A stretch of 45,973 nt of DNA from an uncultured Lachnospiraceae bacterium (GTDB lineage: Bacteria > Bacillota > Clostridia > Lachnospirales > Lachnospiraceae): positions 1 to 45,973 of the forward strand of contig CATXUX010000030.1 in assembly GCA_958402795.1 (NCBI GenBank), written 5' to 3'. Made by a program: the position numbers and the translations under genes. The notes beneath the pieces were generated by a model that did not search any database, was not told the DNA's origin, and worked only from the letters and a program-made list of their open reading frames with translations. This document shows, in pieces, positions 7,747 through 14,863 of this stretch (positions within the stretch are counted from its first letter, which is position 1; each line of letters opens with the position of its first letter).

Positions 7747-8277
7747 GTGAAAATATTTCTCTACATATCAGATTTCATTGTTCCGTTTTTGATCCTGGCT
7801 ATCGTTGTTTACGGCGTCCTCAAAGGGATAAATGTATATGATCATTTTATCAAAGGCGCGCGCAGCGGCTTCTCAACTGTAATAAAAATCATGCCTACAC
7901 TGATCGGACTGATGGTCGGCGTCGGAATCCTGCGCGCGTCCGGATTTCTTGATTTCGTCTCCCGACTGATCGGAATGTTCACTGCACAGATCGGTTTTCC
8001 CGGCGAGCTTGTCCCCCTCACCATCGTCAAGATGTTCTCGTCCTCCGCAGCAACCGGTCTGCTTCTGGATCTATTCAAAGAATTTGGGACAGATTCCAGA
8101 CTGGGATTGATCGCCTCAATCTCGATGTCCTGCACAGAAACCATCTTTTATACCATGAGCGTCTATTTCATGACTGCAAAAGTAACCAAAACACGCTATA
8201 CACTTGCCGGAGCTTTGCTCTCTACTTTCGCCGGACTTGCCGCCAGCGTCATCCTCGCCGGACTGATGACCGGATAA
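7747..8277 (+). CDS. spmB: Spore maturation protein B
   Basis: The product of about 176 residues matches SpmB. It has hydrophobic segments at both ends, FIKGARSGFSTVIKIMPTLI, the GELVPLTIVKMFSSSAATGL pore-like region and the SCTETIFYTMSVYFM signature. SpmB acts with SpmA in forespore dehydration and heat resistance. GTG at 7747 is preferred over ATG at 7738: GGAG (7734-7737) lies nine bases before the GTG but overlaps the region just ahead of the ATG. The gene is divergent from the DUF885 gene, with only about 110 bp between them. Transcription from this position, separate from spmA, is unusual for a pair that normally forms one operon. Confidence 0.88.
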   Translation: MKIFLYISDFIVPFLILAIVVYGVLKGINVYDHFIKGARSGFSTVIKIMPTLIGLMVGVGILRASGFLDFVSRLIGMFTAQIGFPGELVPLTIVKMFSSSAATGLLLDLFKEFGTDSRLGLIASISMSCTETIFYTMSVYFMTAKVTKTRYTLAGALLSTFAGLAASVILAGLMTG

Positions 8278-8324
8278 ACCACCTCCGGTCTTCCGTTCTG
8301 CTGCCTTCTTTTTCTATTGTCTTC

Positions 8325-9158
8325 CTATACTGCGCTGATTTTGTCAGTCTGCTTTGTTCTTTCCTCGTCTGCTTCTCTGAGCAGACGGGTAGTGTCTTTC
8401 CAGCATTTTCTTCCTGCTGCCAGAATCGAACACGGCTGGTCCAGTGTAATGAACCCTCCTTCCAGAGATGAAATAAAGCCTCCCGCTTCTGTAAGGATCA
8501 GGGAAGCTGCCGCATAATCCCACGGATGAAGCAGCAGTTCCACGTAGACACCGCTTCTGCCGGAAGCAACGCCGCAGATATCCAGCGCAGCCGAACCTCC
8601 CTCCCGGATTCCCAGGCTGTTTAGATACAGTGCTTTTGCATAGTCAAAAATACGGTCTGTTTCATCTGAATTATATCTGGCACACCCAAACGAAGCCAGA
8701 TTCTCATCCAGACCTTTTTCGCTGCTGTGAATCTCCCTGCCGTTCAGCTTTGCGCCCCCTCCTTTTACCGCCGTATACATTTCTCCGGTAAACGGATTGT
8801 AAACTGCACCAAACAGCATCTTCCCTTTCCGTGCAAGACCGACTGAGATACAACTGTGACGTCTGTCAAAAATAAAATTTGTCGTGCCGTCGATCGGATC
8901 GATAATAAAACAGTCGCCGTCTCCAAGTTCCTGCTGGATTCCGTCCTCCTCTGCAAGGAAGTGCGCTTCCGGTACCAGATTCCGCAAATTCCGGATCAGA
9001 TAAGACTGTACCTTTTTGTCATACTGAGTCACAAAATCTGTCTCTCCCGCTTTATCAAAAACCGTAATTTCCCCGTCGTGCGCATGCAGGATCAGTTCTC
9101 CTGCATCTCTCACAATTTTCTCTATGCTTTGATAGAATGTCTGTTCTTCTTCGTTCAT
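8325..9158 (-). CDS. Inositol-monophosphatase-family phosphatase
   Basis: The 277-residue product carries every metal-site motif of the lithium-sensitive phosphatase family: LAEED (residues 68-72), DPIDGTTNF (87-95) and WDYAAASLILTEAGG (from 213). These hold two or three magnesium ions for hydrolysis of a sugar phosphate or of 3'-phosphoadenosine 5'-phosphate. Members cover inositol-1-phosphatase (SuhB), CysQ-like and fructose-bisphosphatase activities, so the substrate is open. The ATG follows AGAGGAA. The gene is convergent with spmB, with 47 bp between stops, and divergent from the ATPase gene on the other side. Nothing in the neighbours fixes its pathway. The protein should be cytosolic; no signal or membrane helix is seen. 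Confidence 0.9.
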   Translation of the reverse strand: MNEEEQTFYQSIEKIVRDAGELILHAHDGEITVFDKAGETDFVTQYDKKVQSYLIRNLRNLVPEAHFLAEEDGIQQELGDGDCFIIDPIDGTTNFIFDRRHSCISVGLARKGKMLFGAVYNPFTGEMYTAVKGGGAKLNGREIHSSEKGLDENLASFGCARYNSDETDRIFDYAKALYLNSLGIREGGSAALDICGVASGRSGVYVELLLHPWDYAAASLILTEAGGFISSLEGGFITLDQPCSILAAGRKCWKDTTRLLREADEERTKQTDKISAV

Positions 9159-9261
9159 CCTGTTGTTCCTCTTTCATTTGTAGTAATATCGCTGTTCATT
9201 CTGCATATCCTTATTCTATAATAGAACGGAATCTCCAAAAGTACAAGCAGAAGATTCTGCA

Positions 9262-9290
9262 TTGTTTCTCACCGGCAGATGTGATAAGAT
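9262..9290 (+). promoter_or_regulatory. Possible promoter of the ATPase gene
   Basis: TTGTTT (9262-9267) and TAAGAT (9285-9290) are 17 bp apart, 38 bp upstream of the ATG at 9328. Both boxes deviate from consensus, so this is a weak call. Confidence 0.4.
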
Positions 9291-9327
9291 GAAGCTATAT
9301 ACAAGTTCCCAATGAGGAGGTGTACCT

Positions 9328-9987
9328 ATGTCAGGCATCACATTTAAAAATCTTAATAAAATTTACCCCAATGGTTTTATATCCGTAAAAGATGTTTCCC
9401 TGGAGATCGGCGATGGTGAATTTGTAATATTCCACGGTCCGAGCGGCTGCGGGAAATCTACCATTCTCCGTATGATAGGAGGACTGGAAGACATTACCTC
9501 CGGCGAGATCTATCTGGGCAGCAGTCTCCTGAACGAAATTCTTCCGCGAGACCGCCGTCTGGCAATGGCATTCCAGAATTACCGTTTGTACGGCAACTTT
9601 AATGTATATGAAAATATGTCCCTTGGATTGCGGCTGCGGAACATGCCGCGGAGCGTAATCGACTCCCGGGTAAAAAGTGCGGCTGATTTTTTAGGTATCT
9701 CCCGGATACTGGAGAAAAAAATCCGTTCTATTTCAGAATCCGAGAAACAAAAAGTCGCGTTCGGACGGGCAATCGTCTGCCACCCGGAAGTTCTTCTGAT
9801 CGATGAAGATTTTGCGCAGGGCAGTGAACAGTTGCGAAAAGAAATGCTCCGTGACATGAAAAAAATCAACCGGGAACTGGGTATTACTGTACTATATGTA
9901 ACCAATAACTACAATGAAGCAATTTCTCTTGGAGGCAAGGTTGTATTTATGAACGATGGTGCCATAACTGAGATTCAATCCTTCTAA
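9328..9987 (+). CDS. Degenerate MalK-like ABC ATPase, no permease
   Basis: The 219-residue product is closest to the MalK/MsmK type of sugar-importer ATPase. It has an intact Walker A (GPSGCGKST, residues 37-45), a Q-loop (AFQN, Gln83) and a Walker B with Glu (VLLIDE, 155-160). The LSGGQ signature is replaced by ISESEK (about 134-140), the D-loop SALD/SNLD by AQGSEQ, and the switch His of VTHDQ by Asn193 (VTNNY). The C-terminal regulatory domain of MalK is absent. In known ABC proteins these residues are needed for ATP-driven dimer closing and hydrolysis. The protein may therefore bind ATP without turning over, perhaps as a regulator. No permease or binding protein lies nearby. GAGGAGG precedes the ATG, and the gene is uninterrupted, so it is likely expressed. 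Confidence 0.8.
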   Translation: MSGITFKNLNKIYPNGFISVKDVSLEIGDGEFVIFHGPSGCGKSTILRMIGGLEDITSGEIYLGSSLLNEILPRDRRLAMAFQNYRLYGNFNVYENMSLGLRLRNMPRSVIDSRVKSAADFLGISRILEKKIRSISESEKQKVAFGRAIVCHPEVLLIDEDFAQGSEQLRKEMLRDMKKINRELGITVLYVTNNYNEAISLGGKVVFMNDGAITEIQSF

Positions 9988-9993
9988 CCGCTT

Positions 9994-10010
9994 TGTCGAA
10001 TGATGTCGAA
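9994..10010. promoter_or_regulatory. Tandem Spo0A boxes
   Basis: TGTCGAA occurs at 9994-10000 and again at 10004-10010, exactly 10 bp apart, so both face the same side of the helix. TGTCGAA is the core of the 0A box bound by phosphorylated Spo0A. The pair ends 10 bp before the -35 box of the kinase promoter, a placement seen at Spo0A-activated promoters. Confidence 0.65.
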
Positions 10011-10019
10011 TCAATTTGA

Positions 10020-10048
10020 TTGAATGCCTGTCCAAAAAGTGCTACACT
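10020..10048 (+). promoter_or_regulatory. Promoter of the histidine-kinase leader
   Basis: TTGAAT (10020-10025) and TACACT (10043-10048) are separated by exactly 17 bp. The start of transcription should fall near 10055, inside the first hairpin of the leader. The -35 box is close to consensus but not perfect, consistent with a promoter helped by Spo0A. Confidence 0.6.
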
Positions 10049-10128
10049 GTTACTGGTCGCGAAGTGACCGGTAACATGTGTATGCAGCAGGTAAAACCGT
10101 TTCCGGCGGCAACTGCATACAGTTTTTA
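10049..10128 (+). ncRNA. Hairpin-plus-terminator leader or small RNA
   Basis: The first stem GTTACTGGTC (10049-10058) pairs with GACCGGTAAC (10066-10075) around a 7-nt loop. The second, TGTATGCAG (10079-10087) with CTGCATACA (10113-10121), is followed by GTTTTTA and looks like a rho-independent terminator. Since the promoter starts at about 10055, the predicted short transcript has about 75 nt. It is either a free small RNA or an attenuated leader of the kinase, whose ATG is 38 bp beyond the terminator. The terminator could instead serve the ATPase gene upstream. Confidence 0.5.
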
Positions 10129-10166
10129 TACCACAGAGAACGAATCACAATAAACGAGGAACCTTT

Positions 10167-10895
10167 ATGCTGCACAATATTGACACCGACGCAATGAACA
10201 AACTAATGGATGAGAATGAATCTGCGAGAGAAATCATCACTCGTCTGCTTGAGAATCACCATGCCTGTATTTCAACGCTTACCCATGAACTTCGCAATCC
10301 GCTTACTCTCATCTCTTCTTCCCTGCAGATGATAGAAACTGCGCATCCCGAAGTGAAGGATTTTTCTGCCTGGCCGCTTATGATGGAAGATGTTGATTTT
10401 ATGAAGAGCCTGCTGGAAGATCTTTCCCTGTATAATAACGGACGCATTCTCCACACGTCTGTTTTCTCAATGGAAAAACTGCTGAAAAATATTGCGCTTT
10501 CTTTTGCGATTGCCTTAGATGAAGAAGATTCCCCTATTGAATTTACTTCTTCTATTCCCCGTGAACTCGGCGATTTCAACGGAGATCGTGTGAAGCTCAA
10601 GGAAGTCTTTCTTAATCTGCTGCGTAACGCAAAAGAAGCGATAGAAGGTGCCGGAAAAATCCGGCTCTCTGCCTGTCGAAATGATGGGAAACTGTACATT
10701 CGCATCGAAGATACCGGCTGCGGAATCCCGGAAGACCATCTCACCTCCATCTTTGAACCATTTAAGACGTACAAGCCGGACGGTACAGGACTTGGACTTC
10801 CCTTATCACGCCAGATTACCGAAGCTCATGGCGGAACGATCGAAGTATCTTCCAAGGTTGGCAGAGGAACGGTGTTTACTGTCATTCTCCCATAG
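10167..10895 (+). CDS. Orphan cytosolic sensor histidine kinase
   Basis: The 242-residue product has a complete kinase core. The H-box is TLTHELRNPLTLIS, with the phospho-accepting His at residue 40. The N-box follows (FLNLLRNAKEAI), then the G1 box DTGCGIP, the F-box FEPFKTYKPDGT and the G2 box GLGLPLSRQITEAHGGTIE. Only about 35 residues precede the H-box, with no membrane helix and no recognisable sensor domain. No response regulator is nearby. In Clostridia, orphan soluble kinases often feed phosphate to, or remove it from, Spo0A. The two 0A boxes upstream fit a feedback loop, which is inference. The ATG follows GAGGAA. The stop overlaps the convergent DUF6382 gene by 14 bp. Confidence 0.88.
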   Translation: MLHNIDTDAMNKLMDENESAREIITRLLENHHACISTLTHELRNPLTLISSSLQMIETAHPEVKDFSAWPLMMEDVDFMKSLLEDLSLYNNGRILHTSVFSMEKLLKNIALSFAIALDEEDSPIEFTSSIPRELGDFNGDRVKLKEVFLNLLRNAKEAIEGAGKIRLSACRNDGKLYIRIEDTGCGIPEDHLTSIFEPFKTYKPDGTGLGLPLSRQITEAHGGTIEVSSKVGRGTVFTVILP

Positions 10896-11694
10896 CATTC
10901 TCCTCTCCTTCCAGGATCAGGTCGCGCCAGCTTCCCCAGCGTCTCTTTTTTATCTGTTTCCCACTCTTTTTCCATGTCTTCCATATACTTTCCCGTTCTT
11001 CCCGCACCATATCTGGCTTTCGCGATGCCGGGAAATCTTCGTATAACGACAAGGGTTTCGCCGCTTCATACAAATCTTCCTCCTCAACTAATGAAAACAG
11101 ATTTCCGCTGTTTTCCTCTTCTTCCGGTTTTGCTTCTCTTTCCTCATTTCGTTCCTTTTCATGTTCCGCATACTCCTGCATGATCTGGGTCAGGTCATAG
11201 TGTTCATGCAATGTAGCTTTATGCAGTTCATAGGTAAGAAAAATCCCTTCCGTATCACTATAGTCCAGTTTTTTTACGAAATATTCTGTCAGCTTATGAA
11301 ACGACTGCTTCATCGCCTGTTGATTCGTCGGCAGATAGCAGAAGTACCATTTTCCCTCCTTACAGAAAATATATTCAGGATCCAACAGCAGGCAGTCCGT
11401 CTCCAGCATATATTTCTGCAGTCTGTCCGTCAGTTCAAGCAGATCTGTTACAAACTGAAGAATCGCATCCCTGCGCAGAGGTTCTTTTTCATACATCGTT
11501 TTCATTGCCGTTTGCCCGCGTATATCATATGTATACCTGTGTTTTCCCTCCATCTCGCACTCTTCGACCGAAAGGAGTCCTGTGATCTGGTTTCTCTGCA
11601 GCATCGGAAGCTGATAATCGTCCTCCTGCGTTCCTTCTGTATAGATATGCAGACTTGCCCTGTTCAAATTCGTCTCGTATTCTGTCTCAAACAT
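10882..11694 (-). CDS. DUF6382 protein at the end of the Tad operon
   Basis: The product of about 270 residues fits the DUF6382 family found in Lachnospiraceae Tad clusters. It has an N-terminal region (FETEYETNLNRASLHIY) resembling the start of that domain, a central ISG-type segment (YDIRGQTAMKTMYE, YIFCKEGKWYFCYLP) that recalls kinase-like lobes in type VII secretion helpers, and a charged tail. Relatives often carry a C-terminal FHA domain, as far as I recall; none is present here and the frame ends in the convergent kinase gene, so a C-terminal loss is possible. The ATG at 11694 is chosen because AGGAGG lies nine bases upstream; a GTG eight codons earlier overlaps the previous stop. Its role in the pilus system is unknown. 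Confidence 0.65.
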   Translation of the reverse strand: MFETEYETNLNRASLHIYTEGTQEDDYQLPMLQRNQITGLLSVEECEMEGKHRYTYDIRGQTAMKTMYEKEPLRRDAILQFVTDLLELTDRLQKYMLETDCLLLDPEYIFCKEGKWYFCYLPTNQQAMKQSFHKLTEYFVKKLDYSDTEGIFLTYELHKATLHEHYDLTQIMQEYAEHEKERNEEREAKPEEEENSGNLFSLVEEEDLYEAAKPLSLYEDFPASRKPDMVREERESIWKTWKKSGKQIKKRRWGSWRDLILEGEENAMGE

Positions 11695-11714
11695 CCCACT
11701 TATGCCTCCTCTTT

Positions 11715-12146
11715 TCACTCATCTGCATTTTCCTGTAGTTTTTCTTTCAGCAGCCGCACCCGGCGGATCTTCTTCTCCGGCTCTGTAACGGCGGACTGCT
11801 GAACAATGTGAATCTTCATCCTGTTTCTTTTTGCCGTCACTTCAACCTGTATCCGGCCGCCCTGCTTCGAAATATCTGCCGCCGCACCGGAAAAAAATAT
11901 CAGTTTTCCTTCTATCCGTTCCTGATAGAAAGCAGACAGATCTGTCTCCCCTGCTTCATCTGGTTTTCGTTCCTTCTGCGCACCTACAACCGCAGTCTCC
12001 GCCGCTGCGCCAAGCAGAATATTCTTGTCATGATAGTAAAACACGGTCTCGATCACCACCACAAATATCAGCAGAATGACAGGTATCAGAAAAGACATCT
12101 CTACGGTAAGTACCCCGCGCACCTTTTTCTCCAACGTTTTTTTCAT
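11715..12146 (-). CDS. Small TadE-like pseudopilin
   Basis: The 143-residue product starts MKKTLEKKVRGVLTVEMSFL and has one N-terminal hydrophobic segment (about residues 19-36) right after the GVLTVEMS motif, where the conserved Glu stands at the usual place of TadE/pilin-like signals. The remainder should be extracytoplasmic. TadE/F proteins are minor pilins that help build Flp pili and are cleaved by the prepilin peptidase. The ATG follows GGAGGAATCGG and overlaps the stop of the peptidase gene as ATGA, so the two are translationally coupled. The C-terminus is rich in Arg, Lys and Glu. Assignment rests on the motif and on its place in the operon. Confidence 0.78.
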   Translation of the reverse strand: MKKTLEKKVRGVLTVEMSFLIPVILLIFVVVIETVFYYHDKNILLGAAAETAVVGAQKERKPDEAGETDLSAFYQERIEGKLIFFSGAAADISKQGGRIQVEVTAKRNRMKIHIVQQSAVTEPEKKIRRVRLLKEKLQENADE

Positions 12147-12622
12147 CCGATTCCTCCCATAAGAAGTAATATGAAATATCCTGCGCTTAAAAACGGGATA
12201 AACGGCATCGTTGTTTTTCTGTGAAACTTTCGCAGTGCCAGCGCCGCTGCGGAAACAATGGCAGACATTCCAAAGGCAAGTACAAGAAGCGCGAGCAGAT
12301 TCCAGATGCCCAGATAGATTCCCAGCGCCAAAATGACAAGACCATCCGCATATCCGAACGCTTCTTGTGTCAACCTGCCAACGCCCAGAAATACCATTCC
12401 TGCAGCCGCGCCGGCCACACTGATCACAACCGGCATATCTTTGCATATTACTCTTGCGGTCAGTGCCAGTCCTATGCCAAGAGCAAGTATCCAAACGGAC
12501 AGTTTTCTTGACCGGATATCCAGTACCGACACGATTACCAGATACCCGATGCAAATCACCGCACAAATACTTTCTGCACTGCTGCCCCCGAAAGTCTGTT
12601 CCAACTGATTCAATCCGAGCAT
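12143..12622 (-). CDS. tadV: Prepilin peptidase of the Tad pilus (TadV/CpaA type)
   Basis: The product of about 159 residues is a short aspartic peptidase of the A24 family, almost wholly hydrophobic. Asp35 lies in VLDIRSRKLS and Asp93 in EAFGYADGLVILALG, corresponding to the two catalytic Asp residues; the usual GxGD motif reads GYAD here. It should cut the Flp prepilin and TadE-like proteins at the cytoplasmic side of their hydrophobic segments. No separate N-methylase domain is present, as is normal for TadV. The second of two near ATGs (12622) is chosen because GGGAGG has proper spacing to it. The start overlaps the end of the larger TadE-like gene, and the stop overlaps the next ATG. Confidence 0.85.
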   Translation of the reverse strand: MLGLNQLEQTFGGSSAESICAVICIGYLVIVSVLDIRSRKLSVWILALGIGLALTARVICKDMPVVISVAGAAAGMVFLGVGRLTQEAFGYADGLVILALGIYLGIWNLLALLVLAFGMSAIVSAAALALRKFHRKTTMPFIPFLSAGYFILLLMGGIG

Positions 12623-13401
12623 TTGCTGCATCCTCCCATACCCTCTACCTCTGTTTTTTTCACCGCCCGCACGGAACGTTTTAACCCGCTGCAATTTAAA
12701 GAATTATGATATTTGCTCCCATAGCTGGTCACATACACACCTGCCATCGCCGTACCCTGTACGCATTTTTCACAGGGGTGGTATCTCCCTCCGTTCTCAT
12801 TGCGTAATCCGGACAATCCTGCATATGGAACAAACTGGATCTTGAGCTGCAGATAGGTGCAGTGATAGTCTGTATGGTACACTGTTCCGGTATCAGTGAC
12901 ATAGACGATCGTATCATCTTCTTCCATACCGGACTTTTTATATCCGGTCCATGCTTTTATTTCAAAGTTCTCTTTTATTTTTGCCCCGGAGCTTGTATAC
13001 CCGGGGAACGGAAGCCGTACACGATAGGAAAGATTGATATGGAGAATCTCATCCTGCGCATCATAATAGGATGTCAGGCACTGGATTCCCGCACTTCCTC
13101 CCACAACAACACTCCTGTCCAGTCTGTCTGTGCCGACGGTATTCACAATATCACTCTTTAATTTGAACAGGTTCAGTGTCCCGATCACCGGCACTTCCTC
13201 TGCCGCTTCTTTTGCCGCACTCTGAGCCGCAGCGCGGACACTGAAACGGACAGCCTGTATCTCCAGTAAATACACCAGACTGAGTACCGCAAAAAGAAAC
13301 AGCGGAATCGCCAGAGCGGCCTCTAGTGTAATACTTCCTTTTGAGCCTGGCACAGATGCCCTTTTTGAATTATTGGATGGGTTGAACTTCAAACGTGCCA
13401 T
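12610..13401 (-). CDS. TadE-like protein with two metal-binding-like repeats
   Basis: The 263-residue product begins with a basic stretch and then KGSITLEAALAIPLFLFAVL, the TadE-type cleavage and membrane region (Glu after the Leu of TLEA). The middle is an extracytoplasmic TadE-like domain. The C-terminal 90 residues hold two related modules: VYVTDTGTVYHTDYHC with a later YHPCEKC, and VYVTSYGSKYHNSLNC with GGCSKCS. Each has a Tyr-His pair followed by Cys and a terminal CxxC, which suggests metal binding or disulfides outside the cell. Family relatives with such tails occur in Lachnospiraceae. GAAAGGAG precedes the ATG. The first codons and the upstream gap lie inside a 25-bp inverted repeat (13337-13500). 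Confidence 0.82.
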   Translation of the reverse strand: MARLKFNPSNNSKRASVPGSKGSITLEAALAIPLFLFAVLSLVYLLEIQAVRFSVRAAAQSAAKEAAEEVPVIGTLNLFKLKSDIVNTVGTDRLDRSVVVGGSAGIQCLTSYYDAQDEILHINLSYRVRLPFPGYTSSGAKIKENFEIKAWTGYKKSGMEEDDTIVYVTDTGTVYHTDYHCTYLQLKIQFVPYAGLSGLRNENGGRYHPCEKCVQGTAMAGVYVTSYGSKYHNSLNCSGLKRSVRAVKKTEVEGMGGCSKCSD

Positions 13402-13500
13402 ACGGATACTCCTTTCATTTTTTTGTTATGTGTATAGGTCCGGTTGGGGAAATCCGAACGAATTATGTTATGAACGGGCATCTGTGCCAGACTCAAAAGG
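13337..13500. repeat. 25-bp inverted repeat around the TadE-like start
   Basis: The 25 bases at 13337-13361 are the reverse complement of 13476-13500 with one mismatch. They enclose 114 bp that contain the ribosome site, ATG and first 13 or so codons of the TadE-like gene and the whole upstream gap. The left arm is coding (the ASVPGSKG codons); the right arm lies just after the DUF5702 stop. This is the layout of an invertible segment or of a long-range RNA stem. No recombinase gene lies in the window's Tad region. Confidence 0.85.
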
Positions 13501-13510
13501 TTTCATATTT

Positions 13511-14863
13511 TCATAGATATCCGAAATAGACGGGGAATGTATATGTCATTCCGTTCCAGATATCCGCAGTATTTTGCACCCGCAGCTTTGTTACGCAGGA
13601 ATCTGCCCGGAAATAAGACAGTCCGCACTCTTGTATCAGGTTCTGTTCTATTCTGTCCAGCGTGCGCATAGCCAGTTCTGCATTTCCGTTCAGGAAAAAT
13701 AAGATCTGCAGATATTCCCCATAATCCAGTCCATTCTGCGCATCCCGGCCTTCCTGCGCGTCATTCTCCGTACCGAGATTAAAAAGGGCGGATAGCTGTA
13801 GCTGCCAGCTTGTATCGTCTTTTGTTACCGGAACATGTTTTCCTCCCAGAAGTGACCGCAGATCCATGATACTCTCTCCAAATCCCCACAAGATCAGCAG
13901 CATTTGCCGGATGATTTCCTCTGCCTCCGGATGCAGGACAAGTACCGATATCGTAAGAGCTGCCGCCGCTGCCTCTTCCTGCCTCGCCGCACTGGAATGT
14001 AAATAGACAGCGTTCATGGCAAACCGAAAGAGAAGCAGCCGGTTGACCACGGTCCTCAGATTTTCTTTATCGCTCGCCTTTCCGCACAGAATGTACTCCT
14101 GCTCATAATCCAGATTTCTCGTTCCTTCTCTTTGATCCACTGCCGATCCAAAAGAATCTGTGATATACTGGCCAAACAACAGCTTTGCTTCGATTCCTTC
14201 CGTTCCCGCTCTCGCCGGGAAGCTCCCGCGTCCCGTATTCCGTGTCCGGTTTGACACCTGACTTCCCGGCTCAATAGATTTTGCCGACAGCCGGAATTCC
14301 TCTGGCAGCACCAGTGCGAGGATTCCTCCGGACTTTGCCTCCAGCAGTCCGTCTGCCTCTTCCGGCAGTAGTTCTTCTCCCTGCGTGAGCATTCCGTCCA
14401 GACTCTCCGACATCTCCTGTCCTTCTGTTTCTCTTGTTTCCCATTCTGCGGCAATCCCGGTCAAGTCGCGGATCAAAGCAATTCCGCCCTTTTCTTCCAT
14501 AAACTGAAGTACCTGTTCCAGAAACGCCTGCCCCTGATTATCAGTCAGCAGTTGAATGTCTGTTACCTCCTGCTCTGTCCCGGAATTTCCATAATAAGCC
14601 ATCCTGTCCAACAGACGCCGTTCCTCATACGCTCCGCTCTGATAGGTTCCGTCAATTGCGAATACCCCGTATGTTTCCAGCAATTCTTTCTGATATTCTC
14701 CAAACAGCGAATAAACTGCCCGGTCCGCGTTCAGGCGCTTCTGATTTTTCGACGTCTGTATGGATGCGCTCTGTGTAAGTGTAAGGATAAAAGAGACAAG
14801 CAGCACAAAGATCAGGCTCAAAAATGCCGTTATTTCTCCGGAAACTTGTTTTTTCTTCATCAA
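13511..14863 (-). CDS. DUF5702 Tad-cluster surface protein
   Basis: The 450-residue product has a single N-terminal hydrophobic segment (GEITAFLSLIFVLLVSFILTLTQ, about residues 8-31), the rest being extracytoplasmic. The pattern fits DUF5702, a TadG-like family in Tad clusters of Clostridia, with the conserved start SGEITAFLSLIF and the NLDYEQEYILCGK segment in the second half. Two Glu-rich stretches (about residues 145-185) look unstructured. It may act as a minor pilin-like subunit or an assembly platform outside the membrane, but no function is proved. The ATG overlaps the flp stop (ATGA), giving tight coupling, and a 109-bp gap with an inverted repeat separates it from the next gene. Length is normal for the family. 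Confidence 0.75.
   Translation of the reverse strand: MMKKKQVSGEITAFLSLIFVLLVSFILTLTQSASIQTSKNQKRLNADRAVYSLFGEYQKELLETYGVFAIDGTYQSGAYEERRLLDRMAYYGNSGTEQEVTDIQLLTDNQGQAFLEQVLQFMEEKGGIALIRDLTGIAAEWETRETEGQEMSESLDGMLTQGEELLPEEADGLLEAKSGGILALVLPEEFRLSAKSIEPGSQVSNRTRNTGRGSFPARAGTEGIEAKLLFGQYITDSFGSAVDQREGTRNLDYEQEYILCGKASDKENLRTVVNRLLLFRFAMNAVYLHSSAARQEEAAAAALTISVLVLHPEAEEIIRQMLLILWGFGESIMDLRSLLGGKHVPVTKDDTSWQLQLSALFNLGTENDAQEGRDAQNGLDYGEYLQILFFLNGNAELAMRTLDRIEQNLIQECGLSYFRADSCVTKLRVQNTADIWNGMTYTFPVYFGYL

Noticed and set aside
11715..12566. A 283-codon version of the small TadE-like gene
   Set aside because: The first 140 codons are the prepilin peptidase gene in another frame; AGGAGG and the hydrophobic pilin start mark ATG 12146.
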